The notes beneath the pieces were generated by a model, which made no database searches, had not been told where the DNA came from, and saw only the letters and a list, made by a program, of their open reading frames with translations. From the NCBI GenBank assembly GCA_009760855.2, contig WPIO01000215.1, positions 60,001-124,000 of the forward strand: a stretch of DNA of 64,000 nucleotides, given 5' to 3'. The first letter of the stretch is position 1; each line of letters starts with the position of its first letter. The stretch is from Cristatella mucedo (lineage: Eukaryota > Bryozoa > Phylactolaemata > Cristatellidae). Both the position numbers and the translations under genes were made by a program. Shown here piece after piece: positions 1-12,960 of the stretch.

Positions 1-309
1 GCTTCTTTACGACTCTATGATCTCGGAAATGCAAACTACAGGGCACAAGCCCCTTGAGACAAAGCAGGGGTAGCACAAACCAATCGGTTTCTATAGTGGA
101 TTCTAGCTAATTTCGAGCACCATGGGTGACCAGTGAGCATGCAATACTGGAAGCACCGTTTGATACACGAGCCGAGGCTTTTATGTTATCTCTAGGATTA
201 CAGCCTAGCAGCATAGCTGGAGTTCTAATAAGCTGTGTAGTATCATTTAATAAAATGCAAACTGCCCTTAGCAATCTGACTTATCTTTATTTTGTTAGCT
301 TTTCCAATT

Positions 310-478
310 TGCCTGTCAACGGAAATAGGGCGAGGCCTCAAAGATGCTCACTATTCGCGACACATGGAGAGGATTTGAGTCCAGGGTTAGGCGACTCTGT
401 ATTGCCCACTCCAAGTGATTGAGATAGCAGTTGAGCCTCTTTTGATTCTATATAAATATAGCTGTTTAATCAGTTAAC
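310..478 (+). mobile_element. Diverged SINE2 copy
   Basis: GAGGATTTGAGTCCAGGG (B box), GGCGACTCTGTATTGCCCAC and AATATAGCTGTTTAATCAG align in order with the better SINE2 copies at 15.8 and 30.5 kb. The A box is weak. Confidence 0.55.
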
Positions 479-1089
479 TTATTTCAGAAGCTCGCGTTGC
501 ATCTATCTTTCAACGACCGGAAATGATTATGTCACTCAGTTATCTGTCTTACCATTAATTATGAGCTTGAATGTGCAGTTCGCTGGCGATAGTCTGCTCC
601 TGCAGTCAATGTGACCTGGGGATCACTCCCCATGTAAGCAGCGATTTCTGCTTACGTCTGATTCGCTTGATTGGCATTTAGTTTGTGTACTTACGTACTC
701 GTGAAAGTGTGTGTGGGTGCATGTGTATGTGCGATTGCACTTGGGCATACTTGAGCTTGCTTGAGCTGTTACCTATTAATCCTAAACTACTTGATAGATA
801 AAGCCTATTGCTGCACCTTGCCATTTTTCAGTATCAGCCATGTCGTTTTCATGATTAGGTGTTGGGAGTGCTAGGAAATTTTTTACATCCCTGACGTTTT
901 CTTCCTGGTTTTTGCCCCCTCAAATACCTTAATGGGGACTGCTCAGTGCAATGTCACGGTGACTACTTCCATATCGCCCCTGGGTCTTAGTCCAGGTGAA
1001 AGATGCTCATTTTTCACGACCCATGTCGTACCTTCTTCTGGGATGTCACGATTTGCCAAAGCTGAAATCAGCATCGCCCAGCTTTATAA

Positions 1090-2080
1090 TAGAAGTAATA
1101 ATAATAATAATAATTCACTTGATAAAACGCCCTCAGAGAACTTAATCTCTCTCTAGGCGCTTTACATTTGCTGTAAAGTGAAATGCAATTGAATGGTAAA
1201 TAAAATCGTGCTTGAAAAACAAACAAAATGAATAATATGGTTAAGGGTGACATGCACAGGGTCAGCATGCAAATGTGGTTAGTGGCAGCACGCACAGTGT
1301 CAGCAGGCATAAGCACATCAAGGACGAATCACAGGGACCCACTAAATGCTGTCCTAAATAGGTGTGTTTTTAGGTTCCTTTTAAATGTGGTCAGGTCAGG
1401 GGATGTTCTGACGCAGGTCGGGAGGGAGTTCCAGGCTTTGCGAGCATATGAACTAAATGCACAGTCTCCAAAGGATTTAAGGTTTGTATGAGGTATTTCT
1501 AGACTGTTGGATTCCGAAAAGCTGGTGGTACGATGCTTGGCCTGATGGGGTATTATATCTGAAAGATAGGCTGGAGCCATAGAATGAAGGGACCTAAAAG
1601 TGAGCGAAAAAACCTTGAAGTCAATCCGTTGCTTGACTGGTAGCCAGTGCAGGTCGGCGAGAAGTGGAGTAATGTGGCAACTGCAACGCTCACGACAGAC
1701 AAGCCTAGCTGCAGAGTTTTGCACCAGCTGCAATCGCCTGATCGCACATGCTGGTAGGCCAGTAAGCAGTGAGTTGCAGAAGTCGAGACGGGATGTCACG
1801 AATGCATGGACCAACTTGGACGTGGTATCTTTATCCAAACAAGCCCGAATTTTAGCAATGTTATGAAGCTGAAAATAGGCAGATTTGACTGTGGAGATGA
1901 TATGGTCGTCTAACGAGAGGTAGCTTTGGAATATGACACCTAGATTTCGAGCTGATTCAACTGGAGGTATGCTGGCAGAGCCAATTTTGAGAGTCAGCCT
2001 TTCCAATCTCTGGATCACACTGGGTTTGCCCATAACTAGTAAGTTAGTTTTATCATCGTTAAGTTTTAGAAAAGTTGCTA
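1090..2080 (-). mobile_element. LINE-A copy, 5'-truncated, with open C-terminal RT frame
   Basis: A CR1/L2-like non-LTR retrotransposon fragment. The minus-strand frame (stop at 1329) starts inside the RT domain, after the YADD motif, at FLKLNDDKTNLLVMGKPS. It runs unbroken to TFKRNLKTHLFRTAFSGSL, the usual C-terminus of these proteins. The 3' UTR and an ATT-repeat tail follow (1090-1330). The frame is roughly 90% identical to the copy at 24 kb and has no stops, so it is young. The 5' break is near 2,080. Confidence 0.9.
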
Positions 2081-2415
2081 AGGTAATAATAAAAATACGT
2101 GGCATGTATTCCACACTAGGTCAACGAAATCTTAATTTCGACGATTTCAAACTCCATGCTACCTTAAGGAATGAATGACATGCATTCAGGCTATCATGCC
2201 CTTTAAAACATGCCATAGAGAAAACAATGAATCTGTCCTAGTTCAAGTTATATTGCCGCTGCTCAAAATAATGAATGTGACATGTCTGGCGTCTGTAGTG
2301 TAGCTCTTACTTGATCAGTGCTCGGTTCTCGTTCGGTCACCAGTATGTACGTGAATGCCCCACCTCCCTACATGTCAAAGAATCTATTAAAGCTGGCGGG
2401 CCATATGCTTGCATT

Positions 2416-2668
2416 TAGTGAGTCCATGTGATTCGTCCTTGATATGCTTATGCGTGCTGACACTGTGCATGCTACCACTAACCACATTTGCATGCTGACC
2501 CTGTGCATGTCACCCCTAACCATATTATTCATTTTGTTCGTTTTTTAAGCATGATTTTATTTACCATTCAATTGCATTTCACTTTGCAGCAAATGTAAAG
2601 CGCCTAGAGAGAGATTTAGTTCTCTGAGGGCGCTTTATCAAGAGAATTATTATTATTATTATCATTGC
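2416..2668 (+). mobile_element. LINE-A 3' UTR-only copy
   Basis: It starts at the last codons of the ORF (GTCCATGTGATTCGTCC), passes through the whole LINE-A 3' UTR including the terminal hairpin GCGCCTAGAGAGAGATTTAG...GAGGGCGC, and ends in (ATT)n. It is extremely 5'-truncated, typical of incomplete target-primed reverse transcription. Confidence 0.85.
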
Positions 2669-3139
2669 ACCATCGAGGGTTAAGTAGCTAGAATAAGGCT
2701 ACTTCTAAGTATCGACTAGCTGTCAAGCTAGCTGTCAATTGGCTTCAAGCTGGTCAAGGTCGCCCTGCTGTACACCCTACTGGCTAGCTGGCTGCTCTTG
2801 CTGCAGCTCCCCAGGGGCACTGCTCTCCAGTGCACAGATCCTGCTGGATTGCTGCTCGCAGGTGTTGGCTTCCCTCTATCTAGCCATTATATGTGCCGCA
2901 AATTTGGCCAAGCTTGCAAAAAGCTACAAAGTACATACAGACGTATTCATATTGCACCGGCAAGCGATCAGAGCATGTATTCAGGACCTTCTCTCCACGA
3001 AGCAACTGTCTTGCAGAAGCACAGCTTGGGTAAACAAACCATCTACTCAAGCAGTCGGCCAAATTTCGGCTAGCACCTAACCGTGTTAACCATGCACCTC
3101 AAGGGACACATGGTGGATCACGATTATTTGATATTGGTA

Positions 3140-3620
3140 ATAATACATTAGTACATCACCCTCAGAGAAATTAATCGCTTTCTATGCAATTTACGTGTGC
3201 TGCAAAGGTAGCATAATCGAATGGTTAGTGGCAGCATTCTCAATGTCGACATGCATAACATAGGTAGAGGTGACATGCACAGGGTCACCACACAAAAATG
3301 CTTTGTGGCAGCATGCACAGTAGAATCACCCATAAGCACCCAAAGCAAGAATCACGAGGAGCCAATAAATGCTGCGATAGTCAGAGGCGTGTTAAGGTTT
3401 AATGGCATCAAGTCAGAGGATGTAGTAATGTCAGTAGGTAGTGAATACCGGGTTTTGGATGCATGCAAACTAAGGGCAGAATATCGGAAGAATTTGAGGT
3501 TTGCAGGAGGTTGACTACACGATTTGATTCAGAAAAGTTGGTGGTATGATGCCTATCATGGCGGAGGATTAGATCTGATAGTTGGGCTGGAGCGATAGAA
3601 TGAAGTGGCTTTAAAGTGAC
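3140..3620 (-). mobile_element. Divergent LINE-A relic
   Basis: The minus strand shows the LINE-A terminal hairpin (CACCCTCAGAGAAATTAATC on the plus strand), the UTR motif GGTTAGTGGCAGCAT and decayed C-terminal ORF sequence. It has several substitutions and no long frame. Confidence 0.7.
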
Positions 3621-4183
3621 TTACAGAACCATGAAATTAATGTGCTGCTGAACTGTGCAAGCCTGGGAGATGTATGGTTTTCGATGCACAGATTTCTGAT
3701 CATTAGGAGGATGGCAGACACCACAGACTGAATGTGACCGGCATGTGATGAGTTAGAAGAATTGGGTAATAGTCATTTGTTTGCACACTATGGCTTGAAA
3801 GCCTGCATTTTCTTCATTTTAGTTTATAATTTGATTAATCAGCATGCAGTGCAGTGGGGGGAGCATCGCCACCATGTTGCCCAGCCCTAGCCTGACTGGC
3901 CAGGAGTGCGAAACGTCTCTGCGGCCGGGAGCATACGGCTGATTGGGTGGAGGCATGATTGAATGGCCACCCAGTGATGCGATCTTTTCCACCCGGTCTC
4001 CCGTTCAGCTCCCGTAGTCGTGAGTGGACGTGTCGTCGGTCTCCAGCTCGCGGACGTGTACTGCTAGCGAAGAGTATTGCGAATTCGGTTACATCTTGTA
4101 GAGAGGTCAGTGACTTCTTCTACTATCGGTGCTTGCTGCACCACATACAAGCTCGTCAACCGTCAAGCTGAAGACGACCCGTA

Positions 4184-4312
4184 CAAATTGGTTGGTCTAG
4201 CGGTTAAGGTGCTCACCCCGACCGACTGAGGTCGTGGGCTCAAGCCCCGCGGCATATGTGAAGCGCCGGAATAGAGATTAAGTTCTCTTGGGGCGCTATA
4301 CAAATGAATTAT
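4184..4312 (+). mobile_element. SINE1, tRNA-derived, LINE-A-like 3' end
   Basis: The head has an A box (TTGGTCTAGCGGTTAAGGTG) and a B box (GAGGTCGTGGGCTCAAGCCC). The tail, GAAGCGCCGGAATAGAGATT AAGTTCTCTTGGGGCGCTATA CAAATGAATT when read in two pieces, forms the same terminal hairpin as LINE-A. This is the best-preserved copy in the window. Confidence 0.85.
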
Positions 4313-6196
4313 CTATTTTGTGAACCTGACGATTGACTCGATCAAGCAGCCTTACTCTACTACAAACTTAGCGACAAACCAACAACCAAGTACTGGTACG
4401 TTATGACCTTCACTACTACACCGCCACTCGGCGCTCGTCGGTAACGCTCCCCTCCACATGTGTGCTGTCGGCTACGTCTCAATGCCGCCGCCGACCAGGC
4501 GTTGTTCGGCTCCGACTACGCCGCCACTATGTGCTGTTCGGAGACTCCTGCCTCAACATGGGCGCTGCACGGCTACTATGTCGCCGCCTACGGCAGCCGA
4601 CCACTGGGCCAAGTACCAGGCTCGCATGACATTTTCACCCTCGCCTGTTTGCTGCGTTCGTCGCACCGCTTGGCGTAACGTCGCTTGGCTCATGCCGCGC
4701 GACTGGGGGGGAGCCTTGGTGGGCGTGTCATCGCCGTCACGTGGTTCCACCTCCAGCCGAAGCTCTGTCGGCTAAGGGGATAGCCTCCGAAATACCCCTG
4801 GTATATCCAAAAAACATGGTCACTTTTTTAAAATTCACGTATTAAAGATAAACTAGTTAAGAATGCAAGCTCAAGTTTTGGTGGTTGTTAGATGACTGTA
4901 ACATGGTCAATAAATTCCTATGTAGGACCTATTTAGACCGGAAGTAGTACATCGAGGTCAACAAAATAATTTTCTTTGACAAATAACTCAGCCGGAACTA
5001 CGGTTTTCTTGTGAGCTCTGCGAATATAAGGTACTAAGCCCTAAACGGACCTTCAAAAAATAACTGGAAACGATAAAACGTAAAAATTTCCCGGAAATGA
5101 CGCGATTTGCCTCATACTTGCGGTGGTAAAATGTGATGCAATATCGCTGGTTCGAGCAGGTCTCGAGGCTTCTAAATAAATAGATAATGTCTGAACAGGG
5201 AAGCAGATAACTGTTCATCGTGAGCATATCACTATCCACGTTGTATGCTATAATTGCTAAATCAAGTTTCGCTTCTTCGCGAAGTGAAACGATTATGGTA
5301 AAAATGGTATTATGATAGTGACAATTTGTTCATAAAAATTGAACATCTCTGTTGAGCGGTTAGAATTTTCTTACAGTTGCCACTCTGCATTCATTTGAAA
5401 GATGCAACTGAGCTAGTGACTACAGATGGCTACTGATTTTTGAGTTAATGATAAAAAAAAGTTGGAAGCCATTAAGTTTAGCTAGCAATGACCCCTGGCT
5501 CGCAACGTTTTGATTGTTGCTAATAATGAGCCAATTTGTGGGACCTTATCGAAAGAACTTTAATGTGAATTTTATTAAGCAATTTGAAACTTAATCCTGC
5601 TCTATGACAAAATGTATGAGTCTGTTTTGTAGACAATGGCCGAGAGAAATATTCAAAAGATACGGCAAGGTGCTTCGTCGACGTCATTGAGTCGCGTGGC
5701 GATAACGCGATCCGGGCTTTTGTTGAATCTATGGAATCAAAATACATCGAAAGTACAGATCTGGCTCAAGCTCTGACGAATTTAGGATTGTGTTGGATTC
5801 TGACTTAGATCACCTAGCTCGGACGCTGAGTGTGTCAGCTCACTAGCTGGCTGTGTCAGCCCCATTCATCATCAGATGCCAGATTTCTGAATGCAGTTTT
5901 AGTAGATGTGTGAAGGCGCTTTCACATTTTACTCTGGCTTGCTTGTTGGGATTACGGAAGTTGCGGCCGCTAACTTTCACGCTAAAAGACAACTTGTTTT
6001 GTGCTTCTGAAGAAATTTGATTTTGTCGTGGTACCAACTAACACCATGATTAACTGTAAATAAATCTTGCCGTGGTTGCTCAAGAAACACAGTGGCCGTT
6101 GATTAAACCATTCCAGTTCAATGATAGGCAAATGAAACTGTAGTCGATCGTCTGGTACGGCATTTTTGGGCGAAGATTTGCTTCACCAGTACATGT
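4313..6196. other. No recognised feature
   Basis: 4,390-4,775 is GC-rich with short overlapping frames of no known similarity. The rest, to 6,196, is AT-rich with no frame above about 85 codons and no repeat matched elsewhere in the window. Confidence 0.5.
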
Positions 6197-6326
6197 TATA
6201 TATTGTATATATATATATATATATATTGTATATATATATATATATATTGTATATATATACATATATATATTGTTATATATATATATATTATATATATGTA
6301 TATATATACATATATATACATATATG

Positions 6327-6362
<36 letters not shown>
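6197..6362. repeat. (TA)n microsatellite
   Basis: About 165 bp of TA repeats with scattered TG and AC variants, ending at the tail of a reversed SINE1. Confidence 0.95.
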
Positions 6363-6505
6363 ATTCATTTGTATAGTGCCCCAAGAGAACTAAATCTCTA
6401 TTCAGGCACTTCAAATATGCCTCAGGGCTCGAGCCCGCGACCTCAGCCCGACCTTAGTCGGGGCGAGCACCATAACCGCTGGACCAACCCAGCTCGGCAT
6501 TGCAA
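6362..6505 (-). mobile_element. SINE1 copy next to a (TA)n array
   Basis: The plus strand reads AATTCATTTGTATAGTGCCC, GGGCTCGAGCCCGCGACCTC (B box, reversed), then GGGGCGAGCACCATAACCGC TGGACCAACC (A box, reversed). Its 3' end joins the (TA)n array directly. Confidence 0.85.
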
Positions 6506-6619
6506 CGACGAGCCGCGTAGACAGAGGCTTCACGGCGTGATTGTACGCTTTATTGCGGGTCAATGGCTTTATTGGTTTATGGGTAATATGGCATCATGAT
6601 TAAAAGATTTATCCTTTTA

Positions 6620-9420
6620 CAAGCGTGAGTGACTGCTGGGTCAGGAGCTGGCAGTGAGAAATAAAATGGAGAGAAAAACGTCTGTGACGTGCAGCGCTGC
6701 GAGCGTTGACGGAATGCACCAGCGTTGAAGCCCTCCCTCCCTCCCTCCTAAGTGTCTGCTTTTCATCGTTCGCGTACCGACGCGTGCGTGCTGACAGAGC
6801 GTCAGCTTGCACAAGGCTCGTCGAGTGCGACGCACGCGATGGATAGAGCAGGACGCATGGCGCGGGAGGCCGATTGAGTCAGCGATCACGGGCGGGAGCG
6901 CGCCAGCGGCTGAATGTCCAGCGCGCCGTCGCAAGAGTCCCGAGCGAACGTCCTTCGAAGGAGCCGCGCAGGACAGGCGTCTGCGTCGATAGACGCCAAA
7001 GCGCGGAGCGACAGCTGTCACCTGCTCGCGGTCTCGGCGAAAGCGCATCTGCACCGGAAGCGCCTCGCCATCTCTTCCGGTTCACCCTGGGTGGGGTCCG
7101 GCACTCGCGAGGCACTCACTCTGGGCCAACGGAAAAAAGACTGTAGATTGGCATGCGACAGCGCGGCTAACGGCCTCGCACAAATCGTGCATCGCTGGCA
7201 CGAACATATCTTCTTACTCTTAGAGCGACGGCTATCGGACTAGCTGCAAACTACGCTGAGCGGCTAATCTCCTAAGCGCAGCCGTTGCGGCTAGAGAAAA
7301 GCTCGGTAAAGGGGTTCAAGGGGTTCAAAGACGCCAAGGTGGGCGCGATAGCAAACCGGTGGCCACCCGTCGCCCGTCCGACGACCGCCAGCCGATAGGC
7401 TACGGTGGCTTCTAGGCGATGGCGGCGACGCAATCGCTGAAATCGGCCCAGTCGTAGGGGGCGAGCGAATGCCTGATGCTTGGCAGTCTTCGCGTCGTGC
7501 AAAATTAATGGCTCGTCGCACGGGCGGCGGCAGTGCAGGCGGAGCGGGTGCTTCCAAGTAAGACTGACCGCGACTGACCGCTGAGTTAACTCGACGCCGG
7601 TAGTACTAACGTAATGGTTGCACTGCCGGGGCTGCGAAAAAGAGGGCCGCAGGGTAACACACAGCGACCGCGCGACGCGCCTCCGCCAGTTCCGGTCGGT
7701 TCGAGGAGTTAAGAGTGCAGGCCATGAGCGAAATATGGATCGGCCGCCGCGGCCTGGGTAACAGCTGCTTTGCCAGCGGCGGCCCTCAAGGGCCTGTACT
7801 TGGTCCCTTGCTGTTCTCCATTTATAGGCAACCTCTGGGGAAAAGTGATTAAGGCCAATGAAATAGGATATCACTTCTATGCTGACGATCCTCAGTTGTA
7901 TTTGTCATTCGAACCGTCAAAATCTGCTGCGGCAACTGAGAAACTGAATGCTCGCCTTGCCGATATTCGATCCTGGATGTCGGAAAACTTCCTGAAATTA
8001 AATTATGATAAAACCGAACTGCTGCTCATAGGACACCCTAAGCGTGTGGCTGGATTAAAAGGCTTTGCCGTTCTAATAGGTGATGCTATTGTGCGGCCAT
8101 CACCACTCGCTCGAAATTTAGGTGTCGTGTTCGACAGCTGCCTCAATTTCAAAAGCTTCATTCAGAAGACTGCCTCTACAGCTAGCCATCACATCCGATC
8201 CCTATCCAAGATTAGAAGCTGTCTCCCACAGTGGCTTGTAAAAAATTTAACAAGCTTTTTAGTTCCGTCTCGGCTTGATTATTGTAATTCCCTTTTGGCT
8301 GGGCTGCCAAAGAAAACTATTATGCCACTACAGCAGACAATGAATATGGCTGCAAGGCTGGTCTTCAAATCCCAGTGGTTTGAGCACGTGTCTCCTTTGC
8401 TGAAGGAGCTAGGATGGTTGCCGGTTGAGCAAAGAATACAGAGCAAAGTTCTTGCACTGACGCACAAGGGCCGCCACGGCTTGGCTCCTTCATACCTGGC
8501 TGAGCTGCTGCATCAGTTTGAGCCTGTTCGCGCCCTCAGGTCCTGTGTGGACAATAAATTAGCTGTCCCATTCCTTCGCTTAAAGACAGTTAACGACAGA
8601 AGCTTTAGCTCTGCAGGTCCTAGACTGTGGAATTCGCTTGCACAATTCTTACGCAACGATAAATACTCTCCAACTGCCGACTATATCACATCTTTTTCAG
8701 CAGTCCTGAGCTGCTACTTCTATGCTACTCAGTACCTCAACTGCTCTCCTGACTTTTCTATGCTTCCCACTTTGTCTTTGTTGCGTGAAACGAAGTCTGT
8801 TGGCCACCGAATGCGTACCGAAAGCCGCTTAGGCTGTGAGTGCGCTATAAAAAAAAACTCTCCTGCGTAACACCCACATGGTCTTTATGACTTTGTGGAG
8901 TTACAGACGGAGATACATTACATATAATGAGACTTGAGTTCTATTTCGGCTCTTCCGCCGCTAGATAAGAGAGGCTGTGGCGTCAGACGAACCTTTGCCG
9001 GCAGAGCGCTAAGTGAACTTATCATCAATATTAACAGCTGCAACCTCCTTCAGGCGTACCCTGCGCTAAGCAGCAGCAGCAGCAGCAGGGGGGAGGGCAG
9101 TTCGCCCGTCACGCAATCTGCTGCCACGCACGTCGCGTCCGAGACGCGTCCAGCGGCGGCTGCGACAGCTGCAGAACGGTAGCGAAGTCGCCTCCACCTC
9201 CAGAGACCCGGACGGTCAGCCGGGGATGGGGACGTGCTAGTTTATCGCTAGTCAGCGACCTAGCCGTGGGTGAGGTCGCACGCGTCAACCCTCGAGCACT
9301 CACCGACTGCTGCCCACGCGCCTAGGGGCCCGTCCCCTCGAGAGCGACGCCAGGCTCTCGCGGGCGCCGCTCCAGCGGCCGGAGCGTGCGGAGGAGGTTG
9401 GCGCTTCGGTTTTCGCAAGA
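6620..9420. other. CpG-rich block interrupted by LINE-B
   Basis: 6,620-7,780 and 8,930-9,420 are dense in CpG (for example GCGCGCCGTCGC, GACGCGCCTCCGCC), unlike the flanks. Several open frames run on both strands, as expected from GC content; none resembles a known protein. It may be a CpG-island promoter of an unseen gene or an unrelated repeat. Confidence 0.5.
7783..8925 (+). mobile_element. LINE-B copy with RT C-terminal frame
   Basis: A second non-LTR retrotransposon family. Sequence from 7,783 encodes PQGPVLGPLLFSIYRQPL (RT motif B). An extra base in a G/A run near 7,836 shifts it into the main frame, which continues with HFYADDPQLYLSFEPS (catalytic YADD), MSENFLKLNYDKTELLLIGH, LDYCNSLLAGLP and a divergent C-terminus ending about 8,870. 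The 3' end reads CTTTGTGGAGTTACAGACGGAGATACATTACAT. It is 5'-truncated and sits inside a CpG-rich block. Confidence 0.88.
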
Positions 9421-10683
9421 TAATTCTGCAACGGAATAAGAAACGCTAGGGGCACTTGGTGTTGGAAGATGAGTCATACTAGCCTTGGACAACATAAATG
9501 CAAAATGAGTCTAAGAAATTCTGGCAACTTCTCTCCGGTGGTCACCGCGATTCGAGGGAGGGGGCTCGATACGTGCTTAATAATTAGGTAAATGTACTTA
9601 ACAGATCCAAAGTATCGCATAAAGACTCCTCAGGCCTCCATACCTCCAAGACTTGAGGTACATCTTAACAAGGGGCTGACAGTTCATGTATGCGATAATT
9701 TAAACCAGCTTGAATAGCCCATGCTCTAGGCTGGTCTCCTAGAAGCTAGCATTAGTTATCCGGTGTTACATTTTGAGTCACTAACTGGGTCATTCTGTTT
9801 AGGCACTGGTTGAAGAGGCGTGTTGAAGGGCGCACGCTTCAGGCCGTGCATGTAAGAAGACTTGAGTTTCTTTTCAGGTCGTCACCGATTATGGGCTGAG
9901 CACGTGCGCGAGGGACCTACGTTCTTCCAAATATTGTGCAGGAAGTTGAACAGAAAACTCAAGCGGATGATACTTCATTCTATCTGTAAGGTTTCAAACA
10001 AAAAAGTGTATAGAGTAGCTACATATAATATCTGAGTGGGTTTCGAAGACATTTCCCCGACCATAAGCTACAGCCTTCTAAGCGGCGGTTTTTTCAGCCG
10101 TGCTATAAAATCCTGGCTGCAACACGCAATCTACGATACACGCGGCGGAGCTCCCGCAGCTTCGAGGCTGCTACTCTGGGTACTCTACTGCTCAGCACTA
10201 GCAATTATCATTGTCGCACCAGTTGCTGGAGGTAAGAAAATGCGATGCATGAACGAGAGCTTTGCTGACTCTCAGGTTCAAGAGAAACTGATATCTAAGC
10301 GCTCCTGAGCCCAAGTGATCTGCCATAAATAGGCGCTTAATCAGGCGTGGGCAATGACAGTATGTGATCGCATCCCACGCCTGCAAATTGTCAGCTGCTA
10401 TTACAATCAGAATGCTGCACTTAACATGCAGCAATTAAATTCAAGAAATAATGAGATGAGCCTAAAAATGAGACAAATTAGCTCTGGGACCTCGGTGCCT
10501 TAGTAGCCAGCGTCATTTGCTGAAAGCAATTAATAAGACTAGTGAAAATACTTGGATGTGAGTAAAGGTTGTGTGAGTAGGAGCCATTGACGCTTTTCAT
10601 CGAAGCATATTTTATAGGCTGCGACTCGTCCTTCATGTGCCTATGCGTGCTGACACTGTGCATGCTGCCATTAACCACATTTG
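9421..10683. other. No recognised feature
   Basis: Mixed-composition DNA with only short frames. GTGCCTATGCGTGCTGACAC TGTGCATGCTGCC at 10,637-10,675 is a LINE-A UTR fragment into which the CT array has expanded. Confidence 0.5.
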
Positions 10684-11055
<372 letters not shown>

Positions 11056-12960
11056 TTCTCACCGATAATTTTCTTTGGAATTCTCGGCGACCGTTCGATC
11101 AGTTCACCATTGATTCCGATCGTTTAGTGGCTCGTTAGATCCGTCAGATTTTTCAGTGCTTATGCAGAACTCCAGCAGTATGCCGTTGACTTCACTACAG
11201 GTCGGTGAACAGGAGGTCGTGTGCTGCAACCGGTCGTCGTCTACCCGGTGCCTAATCAGTCACATCGTTCACGGTTCAAGCCACGTCCGTCCTTTCATCA
11301 TTCCCCAGATGAAGCAACTGCTTTTCATTACAAGTTCGCATCCCGAGGTCAAGGACGGCTGTTAAATATTGCTAGCCGTGGCTTCGATTTAGGTTTCGGC
11401 GATAGCCCATGTGATGAGGTGCTCTCTCTCCACGATCGAGTTCGCCGAATCGAACTCTGCAGCTGGCGATCTTGTATTGCCAAATGCAACCGGTGGTGAA
11501 AGCCGTTAGAACTCTTCCACTTCTATACAGGCAACGCTGTTAAATCGGCTGACATTTATTTTAGTGTTTCAGTTCGATTCACATCGCTTTAAGACGGTCG
11601 GAACCAGCAGGCTCAGATCAAGCCATTTCGTCGAGTGACAGTTTCTGAGCAGGATCGTGGGCAGGTGAAGTCCGACGCATTTGATTCGGGGAGACCCAAA
11701 AATAATATTTTAACTCACCGTTAAAGCGCTTAACATGCCCGTAATCCCTAGACCTTGTGGCTTAGTAGTGTGGGCGTAGCATCGCCTCCCCGTTGTACAG
11801 CCCGAAGCAGACTCACTCGAGTCCTGTAGGCAGCCTAGGCGTGAGCGGGTAACTCAGTAGCAGCCTCGCCCTGTACGTAGCAGCCTCGCCCTGTCCGCCG
11901 ATTAGGAATGGATTATGAATGGCCGAGCTGTCGCGTCATTTGATTTAAGTTTGATGGATGGGTCGAGCGATGCACGGCCGGAACGTGAACTACTTCGGAT
12001 TGTGTGGCTGATGCGAGAAAATGAACACACCAAGAACTAAACGACGAAAAATCGCTGTCCATGTGCTGTTTGATGGGGGATGAAGTGTGGGTCCATGAGA
12101 AGCGGTTTGTCGCGACGACTACGAGGTACAAGACAGACGAGGCTCGTCGCTCAGTCGTGTACCGTCTGGAAGCTTCTCATTGCACAGGCTGGTAAATGTG
12201 CGACATTTTTTTAGTTCCAGTTTTCGAGACTGGCTGTCATACATGTACGGACCGCCTGATTTACTGCTGGTACCGTCGTCCTAGCGATGGAAAGGCTCAT
12301 CCTTCGGCGTGCCAGCGCTCGCCCGCCGCTGCAGAGAGTAACGTCACCACGCGAGCACTGCGAATCGGCTTCACTTTTGAATTCAAAGCAGCGGCAGCTG
12401 GAGTTGGGTTGAAAGGGCAATTCCTGACCACAACGGGTAGCTCGACGAGCTTCTGGGCTCGTTTTGGCTTTTGTACCTGGCTAATTTTAGCGCCATTCGC
12501 TTGCTTAGGGCTTGAGTTGAGCAAACTTGGAGTTTTCAGCCCAACGGGTGGTTCGACTTTCTTTTGCAGCTTCTTCTCGGCACACAATAACAAGAAACGG
12601 AAGTCCAAAAGTGCATTGCTGACAAAATGCGTTTAGAACTCGAATCGTCAATATTTTAACGAAGCAATGGATGGTTGGAGAGTCGCTCCGGTTGGGAAAT
12701 CTCTCGGTTGGTTCTATTTCCTAAAATCCCAACTGCTTACCCAGACCCCATCTTTCGACTATCAAGAATCCTCGGTTGACCCTCTCATCTGTTAACAACA
12801 CACCTCTACATTAACATCGTGTGGGCTGTCCGAGTGGGAGCGGTCGCCGAGCCGACGTCGGTGGCGGGGGGGGGGGGCGCTAGTCGGCCTTTGACGTCGG
12901 TGTCGGCGGGCGACAAAGTAGGCGGGCGCGAGCACAAAATCGCCAGCCGCCCGCGATTTC
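11056..12960. other. No recognised gene
   Basis: Short frames only. The longest (plus 12,196-12,636 and its minus-strand shadow 12,297-12,608) has no recognised domain. SINE2-tail-like sequence occurs near 11,490-11,560 (GGTGGTGAAAGCCGTTAGAA). 12,800-13,040 is CpG-rich with a ten-G run. Confidence 0.4.

Noticed and set aside
4184-4260. True tRNA gene
   Set aside because: A and B boxes are present, but there is no cloverleaf acceptor stem and the sequence continues into a LINE-like tail, so it is a SINE. The same holds for the SINE2 copies.
12196-12636. 146-codon plus-strand frame and its 103-codon antisense frame as host genes
   Set aside because: No recognisable domain, no splice context and no conservation evidence in the window.
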